The notes under the pieces are model-generated. The model saw only the letters and a list, made by a program, of their open reading frames with translations, was not told the DNA's origin and ran no database searches. This document shows positions 26,424-35,015 of a stretch of DNA of 64,000 nucleotides, piece after piece (within the stretch, counting starts at the first letter, position 1; every line of letters starts with the position of its first letter). Source of the DNA: Fischerella sp. CENA71 (GTDB lineage Bacteria > Cyanobacteriota > Cyanobacteriia > Cyanobacteriales > Nostocaceae); the NCBI GenBank assembly GCA_024239075.1, contig JANBVI010000076.1:1-64000 (forward strand). The letters are read 5' to 3'. The translations under genes and the position numbers were made by a program.

Positions 26424-26888
26424 ATGAATAAATTACTCGATGAAGCGCTGTCTGTTGATATTGCTGCTCGCATCAAAAGTAAAGCTAAGAAACCGTTTGA
26501 TAATGCTTACAAAGCTGCCTTAGCGACTGAGGGATCTGTCTATGTGCAAGGATTTTTAGCTACCAAGGGTAAACCTTACCAACCTATGGAATACGCTTGG
26601 ATTGAGTTGAGCGATCGCATTATTGATCCTACCTTACCCCATCTCCATAAAAATGTCGAAGAACTTTGGTATTTTCCGGCACAATCATTAACAGTAAAAA
26701 AACTGAAAGCGATTCTCGAAGAATCTCAAGAAGATTATCCAGAAGATGACCCATTACCAGTGTATGGCGACGCACCGTATGAGTATTATGGTGATGTGAT
26801 GTTGGGTGGTAAAGAATACTTACAAGCCTTTAAAGCCGCAGAAGCAAAATGTATAGAAGTAAATAAGTCAATTGTTGAGAATAATTAA
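26424..26888 (+). CDS. Hypothetical protein, 154 aa
   Basis: Acidic soluble protein starting MNKLLDEALSVDIAARIKSK. It contains VYVQGFLATKGKPYQPMEYA and WIELSDRIIDPTLPHLH, a pattern of a beta-sheet with WIELxD seen in proteins annotated only as hypothetical. No signal or membrane segment. The ATG at 26424 is chosen because upstream residues are translated repeats. It stops 46 bp before the convergent SnoaL-like gene, with heptamer repeats between. Confidence 0.7.
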   Translation: MNKLLDEALSVDIAARIKSKAKKPFDNAYKAALATEGSVYVQGFLATKGKPYQPMEYAWIELSDRIIDPTLPHLHKNVEELWYFPAQSLTVKKLKAILEESQEDYPEDDPLPVYGDAPYEYYGDVMLGGKEYLQAFKAAEAKCIEVNKSIVENN

Positions 26889-26933
26889 ACTGATAACTGA
26901 ATAACTGATAACTGATAACTGATAACTGATAAA
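26889..26933. repeat. Tandem heptamer ACTGATA
   Basis: About five to six copies of ACTGATA, some imperfect, fill the gap between two convergent stop codons. A short tandemly repeated repetitive (STRR) sequence of the Nostocales kind. Confidence 0.8.
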
Positions 26934-27332
26934 TTAGTTCGACTTACCATCACTACCAAAATACTCCCGGTAGCTGCAAATTTTATCGCCACGTATATCA
27001 AAGGAAACGGCTACCCGATTTTTGTATGGTTCTCCAAATAACATCCCCTCATCTCGAAATTCAAACACAACCGTTGTTTCATTGCTGGTAACGCGGTCTA
27101 ATGAAGTTAGTTTCAGTCCAGGATGAAAAGCCTGTGTAACGTATTGAAAAAACTCTTGCGCTCGTTCTTTACCTACATTTAACCCGTGGAACTTTCCCAT
27201 TGGGAACCAAAAAGTAAAGTCTTCTGTGAGCATATCTAAAAACTGGTTCCAATCACCAGTTTCTAAACCATGTTGAAAGTATACAAATGCTTGACGACCA
27301 ACTTTTAAAGTATTTTCTGACTCTTGTGTCAT
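26934..27332 (-). CDS. SnoaL/NTF2-like fold protein
   Basis: About 132 aa from MTQESENTLK. Pattern of a cone-shaped NTF2-like domain: helical start with FVYFQHGLETGDWNQFLDML, then TEDFTFWFPMGKFHGLNVGK, followed by strands TTVVFEFRDEGMLFGEPYKN and ending ICSYREYFG. Members include ketosteroid-isomerase-like enzymes and binding proteins, so function is open. Upstream ATGs at 27344 and 27338 are possible. The ABM-like gene ends 22 bp upstream on the same strand, so the two probably form an operon. Confidence 0.75.
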   Translation of the reverse strand: MTQESENTLKVGRQAFVYFQHGLETGDWNQFLDMLTEDFTFWFPMGKFHGLNVGKERAQEFFQYVTQAFHPGLKLTSLDRVTSNETTVVFEFRDEGMLFGEPYKNRVAVSFDIRGDKICSYREYFGSDGKSN

Positions 27333-27354
27333 AATCATCACCAACCAAATTTAA

Positions 27355-27819
27355 TTATTTGCGATCGTCAAGCAAAACCTCAAAATGTTTAACATTAGGT
27401 TCTAGTTCCAGAAGATACTCCTTATCTCTGGGAAGAAAGCGAGTCTTTTCAATATCATTACCTGCAAACTTACGAATTGCGTCTAATGACTCCCAGTAAG
27501 AAATTACAGTAAAGTCAGTAATATTACCACTAGTACGGCGAAAAACTTGCGCTCCTAAATTACCCGGAATCGATTCAATTTTCTTGATTCCTGCTTCCTT
27601 AAGATAAGCATAGTACTCGTCAGCCTTAGAACTCAGTGTTCTACCGTGCCAGATTCGTGCGATCGCTCGTTTATTTTGGGAAGAAGTATTATTTATTTGG
27701 GCAATAACTGGCGAATGATTAACCTGTGCGAAACAAGCAAAAGGTAAACTGCATAGCAATATCGCCAATCCAAACAACATACCAAAATATTTATCCCGTC
27801 TCATACTTAGCTTCTCCAT
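27355..27819 (-). CDS. Exported protein with ABM-like ferredoxin-fold domain
   Basis: About 154 aa from MEKLSMRRDKYFG. A signal peptide (FGMLFGLAILLCSLPFACFA) is followed by a single alpha/beta domain of the antibiotic-biosynthesis-monooxygenase type: AIARIWHGRTLSSKADEYYA, GAQVFRRTSGNITDFTVISY, WESLDAIRKFAG, then a C-terminal strand HFEVLLDD. Such domains dimerise and bind small aromatics or haem; here the protein would be periplasmic. It precedes the SnoaL-like gene by 22 bp, suggesting a shared pathway. Start uncertain among 27870, 27819 and 27804. Confidence 0.7.
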   Translation of the reverse strand: MEKLSMRRDKYFGMLFGLAILLCSLPFACFAQVNHSPVIAQINNTSSQNKRAIARIWHGRTLSSKADEYYAYLKEAGIKKIESIPGNLGAQVFRRTSGNITDFTVISYWESLDAIRKFAGNDIEKTRFLPRDKEYLLELEPNVKHFEVLLDDRK

Positions 27820-27956
27820 AAAAACCGTGGAAAAGTGCCTGTGAAACAAGAATATCTCGGTATCCTGCAAATATATACCTAAAATTTCAAAAATTTAAAA
27901 TATTACCACAGAAACTCTGCGTCCCTCCGCGTTTAAAAAAGCTTATTTTGTCACTT

Positions 27957-28193
27957 CTAAATAATATTCAAAACAGCCTTACCAAAAGGATTACACTCAA
28001 TTAAATTTCCTTGGCTAGCAACTTCTACATCGTCTACCCAAACCTGTTGTAGTTCAACTCCGTGTAGATGCAATTGCACACTGTCGTAGGGGAAAGCATA
28101 TTCTCCCTGTTGCTCCCAAGTTATTTCTAAATGATTCTCATCGCGTGTTATTCGTCCGTAAAGTTGCTTATTCCTAATTGAGGCAAGTGTAAT
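27957..28193 (-). pseudogene. C-terminal remnant of a larger enzyme
   Basis: An open frame of 78 codons ending in TAG with no start codon. It reads LASIRNKQLYGRITRDENHL, then TWEQQGEYAFPYDSVQLHLH and ends NLIECNPFGKAVLNII, which is protein-like beta-sandwich sequence. I think it resembles the C-terminal domain of a glycoside hydrolase (GH31-like), but that is a weak recollection. An in-frame TAA closes it upstream, so the body of the gene has been lost. Confidence 0.4.
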
Positions 28194-28291
28194 TTAAAAC
28201 ATATCCAGTTTCTTTATATGAGTAGTAAATTGTCACTTATAATTATTAGTATCCAGATAATCCAGATAATATTTAGTTTTGGCGGTATCGG

Positions 28292-30367
28292 ATGCTGCCA
28301 TATTCAGATAACAACCATCAATCTGTTAACACTACCGAGATAAAATTGGATAAATTTTTGGTGTGTGGATTAGGAAGTTTAGGTCAGCATTGTGTAGCAA
28401 TTTTAAAAGAATATGGTGTTGCTGTCAGTGCGATTGATCAGGTGCGTCCTAAAAACTGGGAAGTACCAAACTTACAGAATTTGTTAGAAGATTTATTTAT
28501 CGGTGATTGCCGTCAAACTAATATTTTAGAAAAAGCACAGATTCGCCAATGTCGGACTGTGCTTTTAGTTACTAGTGACGAACGAGTAAATATAGAAGCT
28601 GCTTTTGCAGCAAGACTTTTAAATCCTCAAGTTCGCTTAGTTGTACGTTCTAATAAACAAAATTTAAATCAAATTTTAAGTCAAAATCTTGGTAATTTTA
28701 TTGCTTTTGAACCAAATCAATTAACGGCTTCTGCTTTTGCACTTGCAGCTCTTAGTAATGAAGATTTGGGATATTTCAACTTGGAAGGACGCCAACTGCG
28801 AGTAGTAAAACGTCAGATTAAACCGGGTGATTTCTGGTGCCATCAATGGCAACTACATCAACTTAATACTTCATATCGGCGAGTATTAAATTACACTAAT
28901 AGCTCATCTGAATTACCCAATCAGTTTTATGAGTGGGAACCAGAAGCAACAATACAGCCAGGAGACACAATCGTTTACATTGAACTTGCAGATATGCAGG
29001 AGCGATCGCCACGCTCTACTGTAAAGTCTAAACGAAACTTGCCCTGGTTATGGCAAAAAGTTTCAGTACATATGTCATGGCAAAACCTCAAGCAGAAGTT
29101 AGCACAATTTTGGCGCTTAGATCATCAATATCAGGCTCTAAAAGTAGCAATTATTTGTGGGTTAACAGTATTATTACTGTGGAGTTTGGGAGCAATTTTA
29201 TATAGCTTGTATTATCCTGGCATCAATATATTAGAAGCTTTCTATGCTGTAGCAGTCTTACTTTTGGGAGGATATGGAGATTTATATGGAGGTGTTGGAT
29301 TTGACAAAGCTATTCCTGCATGGCTGCGCTTATTTAGCTTAGTACTAGCTTTGGCAGGTACAGCATTTGTCGGGGTGTTGTATGCACTACTCACAGAAAA
29401 ACTTTTAAGTTCAAGATTTCAGTTTTTCTTTACTAGCACTCGTCCACCAATACCTCAACAAGATCATATTGTGTTAATTGGGTTAAATACGGTGGGTGAG
29501 CATATTGCTATTTTATTGCAAGAACTCCAGCAACCCCTAGTAGGAATTCACAACACATTCCTTGACGGAAATATAGTACCCCAGATGCCGCTAATTATTG
29601 GTAACTTTACTCAAACCTTCAATAATGCCAATCTTACCGATGCCAAAAGCGTGATTGTGGTTACAGATGATGAGATGGAAAATTTAGAAATTGGTTTGAT
29701 GGCTCATGCTCAAAATCCTAAATGCGGCTTAGTAATTCGTACCTACAATCGCCATTTTAGTGACAAAGTAGCACAGTTATTTCCTTATGCACAGGTTTTG
29801 TGTACCTCTGCTTTATCAGCAGAAGTGTTTGCGGCTGCGGCTTTTGGGGAAAATATTCTTGGTTTATTTCATTTAAATAATCAAGCGATTCAAGTGGTAG
29901 AGTACATGGTTGAAGCAGGTGACACTCTCAACGGTTTAATGCTTAGTGATATCGCCTATGGTTATGGTGCTGTACCGATTCTCTATCAAAAATTTGTGCA
30001 ATCACCTCCTAAATCACCACCCAAATTTATGCCTGCTTACGAAACACGACTTGCAGTAGGCGATCGCATGATAGTATTAGCCAATAGTCACAGTCTCCAG
30101 CGCATTGAAAGAGGTGAATTGTCGCCCCGAATATGGCAAATCAAAGTCGAGAAAGCTTTAACTTCTGATGCAGTGTTTGATGGTGCAAATGTAATTAGTA
30201 TCATTTCTGGTTGTGATATTAGTACAGCCAGACAATTTATGAATAATTTGCCTGCAAATCTACCATTAACAATGTATAAATCACAGGCTCAAAGGTTGGT
30301 ATTTAAGTTAAATAAATTAAGAGTTATGGCTAGTTTGCTACCGATTGATAGCCAGAGAGAAAATTAG
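28292..30367 (+). CDS. RCK-pore-RCK potassium-channel-like protein
   Basis: 691-aa protein. Residues 20-235 form a TrkA-N/RCK domain (FLVCGLGSLGQHC Rossmann motif) with a TrkA-C-like tail. Two membrane helices (about 283-306 and 345-368) flank a pore-like segment containing GGYGD (326-330), close to the K+ selectivity signature TVGYGD. A second RCK unit follows (IVLIGLNTVGEHI, about 393) with another TrkA-C part. Predicted NAD(H)- or nucleotide-gated K+ conductance. The Gly-Gly in place of Thr-Val/Ile-Gly in the filter is unusual, so permeation properties are uncertain. Confidence 0.8.
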   Translation: MLPYSDNNHQSVNTTEIKLDKFLVCGLGSLGQHCVAILKEYGVAVSAIDQVRPKNWEVPNLQNLLEDLFIGDCRQTNILEKAQIRQCRTVLLVTSDERVNIEAAFAARLLNPQVRLVVRSNKQNLNQILSQNLGNFIAFEPNQLTASAFALAALSNEDLGYFNLEGRQLRVVKRQIKPGDFWCHQWQLHQLNTSYRRVLNYTNSSSELPNQFYEWEPEATIQPGDTIVYIELADMQERSPRSTVKSKRNLPWLWQKVSVHMSWQNLKQKLAQFWRLDHQYQALKVAIICGLTVLLLWSLGAILYSLYYPGINILEAFYAVAVLLLGGYGDLYGGVGFDKAIPAWLRLFSLVLALAGTAFVGVLYALLTEKLLSSRFQFFFTSTRPPIPQQDHIVLIGLNTVGEHIAILLQELQQPLVGIHNTFLDGNIVPQMPLIIGNFTQTFNNANLTDAKSVIVVTDDEMENLEIGLMAHAQNPKCGLVIRTYNRHFSDKVAQLFPYAQVLCTSALSAEVFAAAAFGENILGLFHLNNQAIQVVEYMVEAGDTLNGLMLSDIAYGYGAVPILYQKFVQSPPKSPPKFMPAYETRLAVGDRMIVLANSHSLQRIERGELSPRIWQIKVEKALTSDAVFDGANVISIISGCDISTARQFMNNLPANLPLTMYKSQAQRLVFKLNKLRVMASLLPIDSQREN

Positions 30368-30368
30368 G

Positions 30369-30396
30369 CTTCACTAAAGTCCTTACTACAAACCTT
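30369..30396. repeat. Partial copy of the dispersed GTAGTAAG palindrome
   Basis: CACTAAAGTCCTTACTACAA here is the reverse complement of TTGTAGTAAGGACTTTAGTG, one arm of the element complete at 21091-21132. Confidence 0.55.
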
Positions 30397-30485
30397 TAAT
30401 TATTTACGCTGTTCTACTTAACTGTAAACTTGTTGATGAGATTGTTAGTTACAATGCGATCGCTGTTGAGTTAGTATTTGACAAC

Positions 30486-30806
30486 ATGATACTAGAAGTT
30501 GCAATTCTTGATGTTAAACCTGGTTTGGCTACTGAATTTGAAACAACCTTTAAAATAGCTTCAACTATCATTGCTTCTATATCGGGATATATTTCTCATG
30601 AACTGCAACGTTGCGTAGAAAATCCAAACCGCTATATTCTACTGGTGCGTTGGCAAAAATTGGAAGATCACACTGTTGGTTTTCGACAATCGCCAGAGTA
30701 CCAACAGTGGCGTTCCCTACTGCATCACTTTTATCACCCGTTTCCCACGGTGGAACACTATGAAGTTGTTTTACACAACTCCAGTAATTATGAGCAAGAA
30801 AAATAA
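30486..30806 (+). CDS. Antibiotic biosynthesis monooxygenase (ABM) domain protein
   Basis: 106-aa single ABM domain: [20 protein letters not shown], then [37 protein letters not shown] and a C-terminal [15 protein letters not shown]. These small dimeric proteins include quinol monooxygenases (YgiN-like) and haem-degrading enzymes. No Asn/His haem-ligand signature is evident. Independent small gene between the channel-like protein and the M48 peptidase, whose stop lies 23 bp beyond on the other strand. Confidence 0.82.
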   Translation: MILEVAILDVKPGLATEFETTFKIASTIIASISGYISHELQRCVENPNRYILLVRWQKLEDHTVGFRQSPEYQQWRSLLHHFYHPFPTVEHYEVVLHNSSNYEQEK

Positions 30807-30828
30807 GGCGATCGCACTCTACCTTAAC

Positions 30829-31668
30829 CTAACGATTATTAGCAATTTTCCTTTCTAAAACAGAAATCCGTTCTCGTGGGTTTGGGTGAGTACTTAAAAA
30901 CGCTGGTGCAGAAGAACGATTCACCAATTTCTTTAAGAAAGTAGGCATAGCATTCGGATCATACCCAGCCTGTTGCAAATACTGCAATCCTTTAGCATCA
31001 GCATTAAACTCAGCCTCACGGCTATTAGGCAAGTCTACAGCCAGCTGATAAGCTACAGAAGCCAATTTACTTCCATTTAAACCAGCAAGTGAAGCTGCAC
31101 CTTGAGCTATTTGTGCTTGTCTGAGTTTACCAATCAAGTCATCATTACAAATGTGAGCAATTTCGTGTGCCATCACCGACGCCAACTGATCTTCATTATC
31201 CGCAGCGTTAATCAAGCCACTGTGGACATAAACATAACCACCTGTGGTAGCAAAAGCATTAATACTTGGATCTTGAACTACATAAAATTTAAAAGGAGTT
31301 TGAGAACAGCTACTTGAACGCACTAATTTTTGACCAATTCTGGTAATATTTGCATTCGTACCAACTCTGTAATTACTGAGTACCTGCTGATGTATATTGC
31401 TGCCTAATTTAACCTTTTCCTTAGTCGATAAATTAGAAAGTTGAAAATATTGAATTCCTGGAATAATTAAATCTTGAAATGGAAGCGCCTCAGCAGGTTT
31501 AGGAGCAGATAAACCGATACTCGCAGCAGTTCCCAATCCCAGGATCAAAGAAAGACCTTTATTTAACTTCTTAGGCAAACGAGAAAAATTTTCCTTCGTT
31601 TGTGTTTTTTGTGTACTTCGTGGCAGCTTGCGGCAAGCCGCTTGCTCGTCTACGTTAAAAAAGTTCAT
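30829..31668 (-). CDS. M48-family zinc metalloprotease
   Basis: 279-aa exported peptidase. Zinc site MAHEIAHICNDD (HExxH), third ligand in SREAEFNADAKGL (Glu), and conserved STHPNPRERI near the C-terminus, as in BepA/YfgC and Oma1-like enzymes that clear misassembled envelope proteins. A hydrophobic segment (LSLILGLGTAASIGLSAP) acts as signal. The first 30 residues encode CRKLPRSTQKTQTKENFSR, which is translated intergenic repeat; a TTG at 31578 (LPKKLNKG) may be the native start. Housekeeping envelope quality control is inferred. Confidence 0.88.
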   Translation of the reverse strand: MNFFNVDEQAACRKLPRSTQKTQTKENFSRLPKKLNKGLSLILGLGTAASIGLSAPKPAEALPFQDLIIPGIQYFQLSNLSTKEKVKLGSNIHQQVLSNYRVGTNANITRIGQKLVRSSSCSQTPFKFYVVQDPSINAFATTGGYVYVHSGLINAADNEDQLASVMAHEIAHICNDDLIGKLRQAQIAQGAASLAGLNGSKLASVAYQLAVDLPNSREAEFNADAKGLQYLQQAGYDPNAMPTFLKKLVNRSSAPAFLSTHPNPRERISVLERKIANNR

Positions 31669-31790
31669 TTTCCTAACTCAAACAAATAATCTGGCTGCTA
31701 TATTATTTTTCTATTATTTACATATTAACTAATTAAAACAGTTAAAACTTCTCTACCTTGGGGTTGGCATTTCCGTATACTGCTGAATTT

Positions 31791-32681
31791 TTATAAAGGA
31801 GTTAACCAATAACTAATACCACCAATTACTTTATTTTCAAACCCAAACTCATCTAATTGATCTAGTGGATGACCAATATAAGTCCAATGAGGTATATCAT
31901 ATTCCACAGTCCGAAACCAACCATTTTGATTTAAAGCTTGTCTTTGAGCTTCACTTGCAACTCTTAAATCAATTGCTAATCCCCACAAATGTTGTGACGC
32001 GCCAGGAGGTGCGACTGTTCCCAAAATTTTTGTCTCTTGACCTTGTTGAACTCTTGCCAATGTTTTATTGTTAGCGTATTTTCTCCAGAATCTGAGATTA
32101 GTAGCAAAAGTACGGGTACAATCACTATCACCATAACCCGATTTTAGAGGGATATTAATTTGTGCTTTAGCCTGATTTAAGGCATCGGCTGCTGCTTTTT
32201 GTAAATAACAGTTGTTAGTTCCATTAACTTTACCCATACTCAAAGTGGATTGAAAATCTTTTGTTTCCTTTTCATCGCCAAATACAACTTTAGATGGAAG
32301 CTGAACCTCTGGATTATGATTGACAAAAACTGCCCCATAGGCACGTAACAAAATATATTCATAAGTACCAGGTTGGGGAATTGTGAATAATTTATCTGTA
32401 ATTGTTGCTAAAAACCGTTCTTTATTAGTCAAGTTGAAATTAGGAGTAGGAATAGGAATAGAAGTAGTTTGGGGAGTAGGGGCGTTTATATGATTGAGTG
32501 TGCTAGTACAAAGTTGATTTAATTGCTTCTGCTTGTTGAGTGAACCAGCAAGAATGCAATTTTCTGGATTACGAATATCTTGACTGAGGATTTTATTTTT
32601 TGTTCCACTACTAGCAACTAAACTAAAAACAATTAAAGCAATAATTGTAAAAAAAGCTGTTTTTTTCCAAAATCGTTTCAT
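31791..32681 (-). CDS. D-alanyl-D-alanine carboxypeptidase-like M15 peptidase (VanY type)
   Basis: 296-aa protein with a signal anchor (FFTIIALIVFSLVASS, residues 10-26). The catalytic region contains PPGASQHLWGLAIDLRV (SxHxxGxAxD, zinc His and Asp) and DIPHWTYIG (Glu/His region), which define M15B peptidases trimming peptidoglycan stem peptides. A degenerate Pro/Thr-rich linker (TPQTTSIPIPTPNF) separates anchor and domain. Predicted periplasmic. It is 122 bp from the M48 gene in the same direction, so they could share a promoter. Confidence 0.82.
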   Translation of the reverse strand: MKRFWKKTAFFTIIALIVFSLVASSGTKNKILSQDIRNPENCILAGSLNKQKQLNQLCTSTLNHINAPTPQTTSIPIPTPNFNLTNKERFLATITDKLFTIPQPGTYEYILLRAYGAVFVNHNPEVQLPSKVVFGDEKETKDFQSTLSMGKVNGTNNCYLQKAAADALNQAKAQINIPLKSGYGDSDCTRTFATNLRFWRKYANNKTLARVQQGQETKILGTVAPPGASQHLWGLAIDLRVASEAQRQALNQNGWFRTVEYDIPHWTYIGHPLDQLDEFGFENKVIGGISYWLTPL

Positions 32682-32729
32682 ATCTCATAATTCTATCGGT
32701 AGATTAATCGCTGTTACCTGTTTTCATTC

Positions 32730-32766
32730 AAAAAAATAATGGAAGAGGTCATCAAACCTCTTCCAT
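32730..32766 (-). terminator. Terminator of ndhD
   Basis: Eleven-bp stem ATGGAAGAGGT (32739-32749) / ACCTCTTCCAT (32756-32766) with a 6-nt loop; on the minus strand it runs into ATTATTTTTTT. It lies 58 bp past the ndhD stop. Confidence 0.82.
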
Positions 32767-32823
32767 ATTTTGGAATATTTTCCCTGTCCTCGGCAAATAT
32801 TAACTATTAAGGCGATCGCAAGG

Positions 32824-34521
32824 TTATTTATCAATTCCTGAAACCGAAGCTATATTAGATTGTGTGAATTTAGGAAATAACAAACCCTTAGCAAATATTT
32901 GAGGATTGGTTTGGGAGATTTGGACGTAAGATTGGCGCACCTCGGCATTGACTGCGACAGTTTTTACATCATAAATCTCAGTAGCCAGTTTTGGATAAAC
33001 ACCAATACCAATGGTTAGCAGCAAAAAGCAAACAGCGATAAATACTTCCCTTGGTTTAGCATCACTAAATTTTGCTTCAGTAGGTAGGATGCAGTTAGTA
33101 CCAAAACAAACTGCTTCATCATTGTCTTGGTTTTGCAAACTTGCATCTGTAATTCCACAGCTAGGAGCAACATCAGAACCGTAAAATATCTGTCGTAGCA
33201 TCGAGAGGAGGTATATGGGTGTGAGGATGATTCCGACTGCTGCTAAGAAAACCATGACGGTACAGAAAGTCGAACTGTAAATGTCGCTAGTGGTAACGCC
33301 AACAAAAACTGCAAGTTCACCAACAAAACCACTCATCCCAGGAAGAGCTAAAGAAGCCATTGCAGCAGCTGTAAACAATGCAAATACTTTTGGCATTGCT
33401 CGACCGATACCGCCCATATCTGACATGATTAACGTGTGAGTGCGATCGTACGTCACGCCTGCAAGGAAGAATAAGGCTGCTGCAATCAAGCCGTGGGAAA
33501 TCATCTGTAGCATCGCCCCACTGATTCCTAAATCTGTAAACGATGCAATACCCAGCAGTACAAAACCCATGTGAGATACCGATGAATACGCGAGGCGACG
33601 CTTCATATTAGGCTGGGCGAAAGAATTCAAGGCACCATAGATAATATTGACAACACCCAAGCAAGCCAGAATCGGCGCAAAATAAACGTGGGCATCAGAT
33701 AACAGCTCTAAATTGAGGCGAATCAAACCGTATCCACCCATTTTCAGGAGTACACCCGCCAAAATCATCGATACAGGTGCAGAAGCCTCACCGTGAGCAT
33801 CAGGTAGCCACGTATGCATGGGGAAAACAGCTAGCTTGACACCAAAAGCAATCAACAATCCCGCATAAAGCAACAGTTCAAGTCCCAATGGGTAATCCTT
33901 CATACCCAATTCGACCATATCAAAGGTCATATGATCACCGTAGAGAGCCATTGCCAGCCCTGCTACTAGAATAAAAATTGAAGCTGCTGCGGTGTACAAC
34001 AAGAATTTTGTAGCTGCGTAGCGACGCTTTTGTCCACCCCAAATGGAAACAAGCAGGTAGACGGGAACCAGTTCTAGTTCCCACATAATAAATAACAGCA
34101 GCATGTCCTGGGCAACAAACACGCCTATCTGTGCAGAATACAGCACCAACATCAGGAAATAGAAAAGGCGAGGTTTGCGATCGACTTGCCATGCTGCAAA
34201 AATCGCTAGCGTCGTTACCAATCCTGCTAGAAGTACTAGTGGAACAGACAAACCATCTACTGAAACAGCCCAGTTCAAGCCCAACTGAGGTATCCAGGTG
34301 TATTTTTCTACAAGTTGCAGAGATGCAGTGGTGGGATCATAATTTTGCCAAAAGGCACAGCACATCAAGAAAAAGTCCACGATACCCACACCCAACGCAT
34401 ACCATCGCAGACGCTTACCATCTTTATCAGGCACGAAGGGAATAGCTAGGGAAGCCACAAGTGGGAATAGGATAATCGTAGTGAGCCAGGGAAATTGATC
34501 GCCTATCATGTTTATGAGCAA
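32824..34521 (-). CDS. ndhD: NAD(P)H-quinone oxidoreductase subunit 4 (NdhD)
   Basis: 565-aa proton-pumping membrane subunit of the NDH-1 complex, with about 14 helices. Signatures: [57 protein letters not shown] (proton-path Lys/His/Asp region) and [19 protein letters not shown]. NdhD1/D2-type complexes serve respiration and cyclic electron flow while NdhD3/D4 serve CO2 uptake; the absence of ndhF3 or cupA neighbours favours D1/D2 but does not prove it. Single-gene unit with a strong terminator; no ndhF adjoins. Confidence 0.93.
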   Translation of the reverse strand: MLINMIGDQFPWLTTIILFPLVASLAIPFVPDKDGKRLRWYALGVGIVDFFLMCCAFWQNYDPTTASLQLVEKYTWIPQLGLNWAVSVDGLSVPLVLLAGLVTTLAIFAAWQVDRKPRLFYFLMLVLYSAQIGVFVAQDMLLLFIMWELELVPVYLLVSIWGGQKRRYAATKFLLYTAAASIFILVAGLAMALYGDHMTFDMVELGMKDYPLGLELLLYAGLLIAFGVKLAVFPMHTWLPDAHGEASAPVSMILAGVLLKMGGYGLIRLNLELLSDAHVYFAPILACLGVVNIIYGALNSFAQPNMKRRLAYSSVSHMGFVLLGIASFTDLGISGAMLQMISHGLIAAALFFLAGVTYDRTHTLIMSDMGGIGRAMPKVFALFTAAAMASLALPGMSGFVGELAVFVGVTTSDIYSSTFCTVMVFLAAVGIILTPIYLLSMLRQIFYGSDVAPSCGITDASLQNQDNDEAVCFGTNCILPTEAKFSDAKPREVFIAVCFLLLTIGIGVYPKLATEIYDVKTVAVNAEVRQSYVQISQTNPQIFAKGLLFPKFTQSNIASVSGIDK

Positions 34522-34805
34522 AAATACTTATGGAGAGATAATACTATATTATTAAACTTTGTAAATTTTTTTTATAAGTATTTACCACAGATAAGTATTG
34601 ACAAAACTCTAGTTCCTATAGAAGACAATAAGAAATCTCTATGATCAAAGTCAGAAGATTTTAGAATTGGGTTTTCTTGTGATTTCCATAAGTAAAAATT
34701 TATTAAATTTGATCGGAATTACAGCAATACTAATAATTTCACAATAAGTAAGTCGGTGAAAATAAATCAAACTCTGTTTATTAACATAAAATTATTAAAA
34801 TAAGG

Positions 34806-34958
34806 TCAAGAATGGGGAATATTAAGAGTCATTGCAGCAACTTCCCGCACACCAGCCAATTTCTGAACATCATCTGCATCTGCAAGACAAAATGGTCATA
34901 GAATCAGTCTTTGGGTTTGCAAAGTTGCTTGCTCAAGCTGATAAATAGTTTTAGCCAT
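34806..34958 (-). pseudogene. Truncated GNAT acetyltransferase with in-frame stop
   Basis: One frame of 51 codons starts MAKTIYQLEQATLQTQRLIL, hits TGA at codon 21, then continues PFCLADADDVQKLAGVREVA and AMTLNIPHS before a final stop. This is the N-terminal pattern of RimJ/RimL-like GNAT acetyltransferases (LETERLILRPF...DA..). The TGA stands exactly where Arg (CGA) is expected, a single C-to-T change, and the rest of the domain is missing. The rest of 34522-35015 shows no gene. Confidence 0.6.
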
Positions 34959-35015
34959 CAATATTATCTAGAGTTTGTATTGTTAATGTAGTTATATGCT
35001 ACAAAAAAACAAGTT

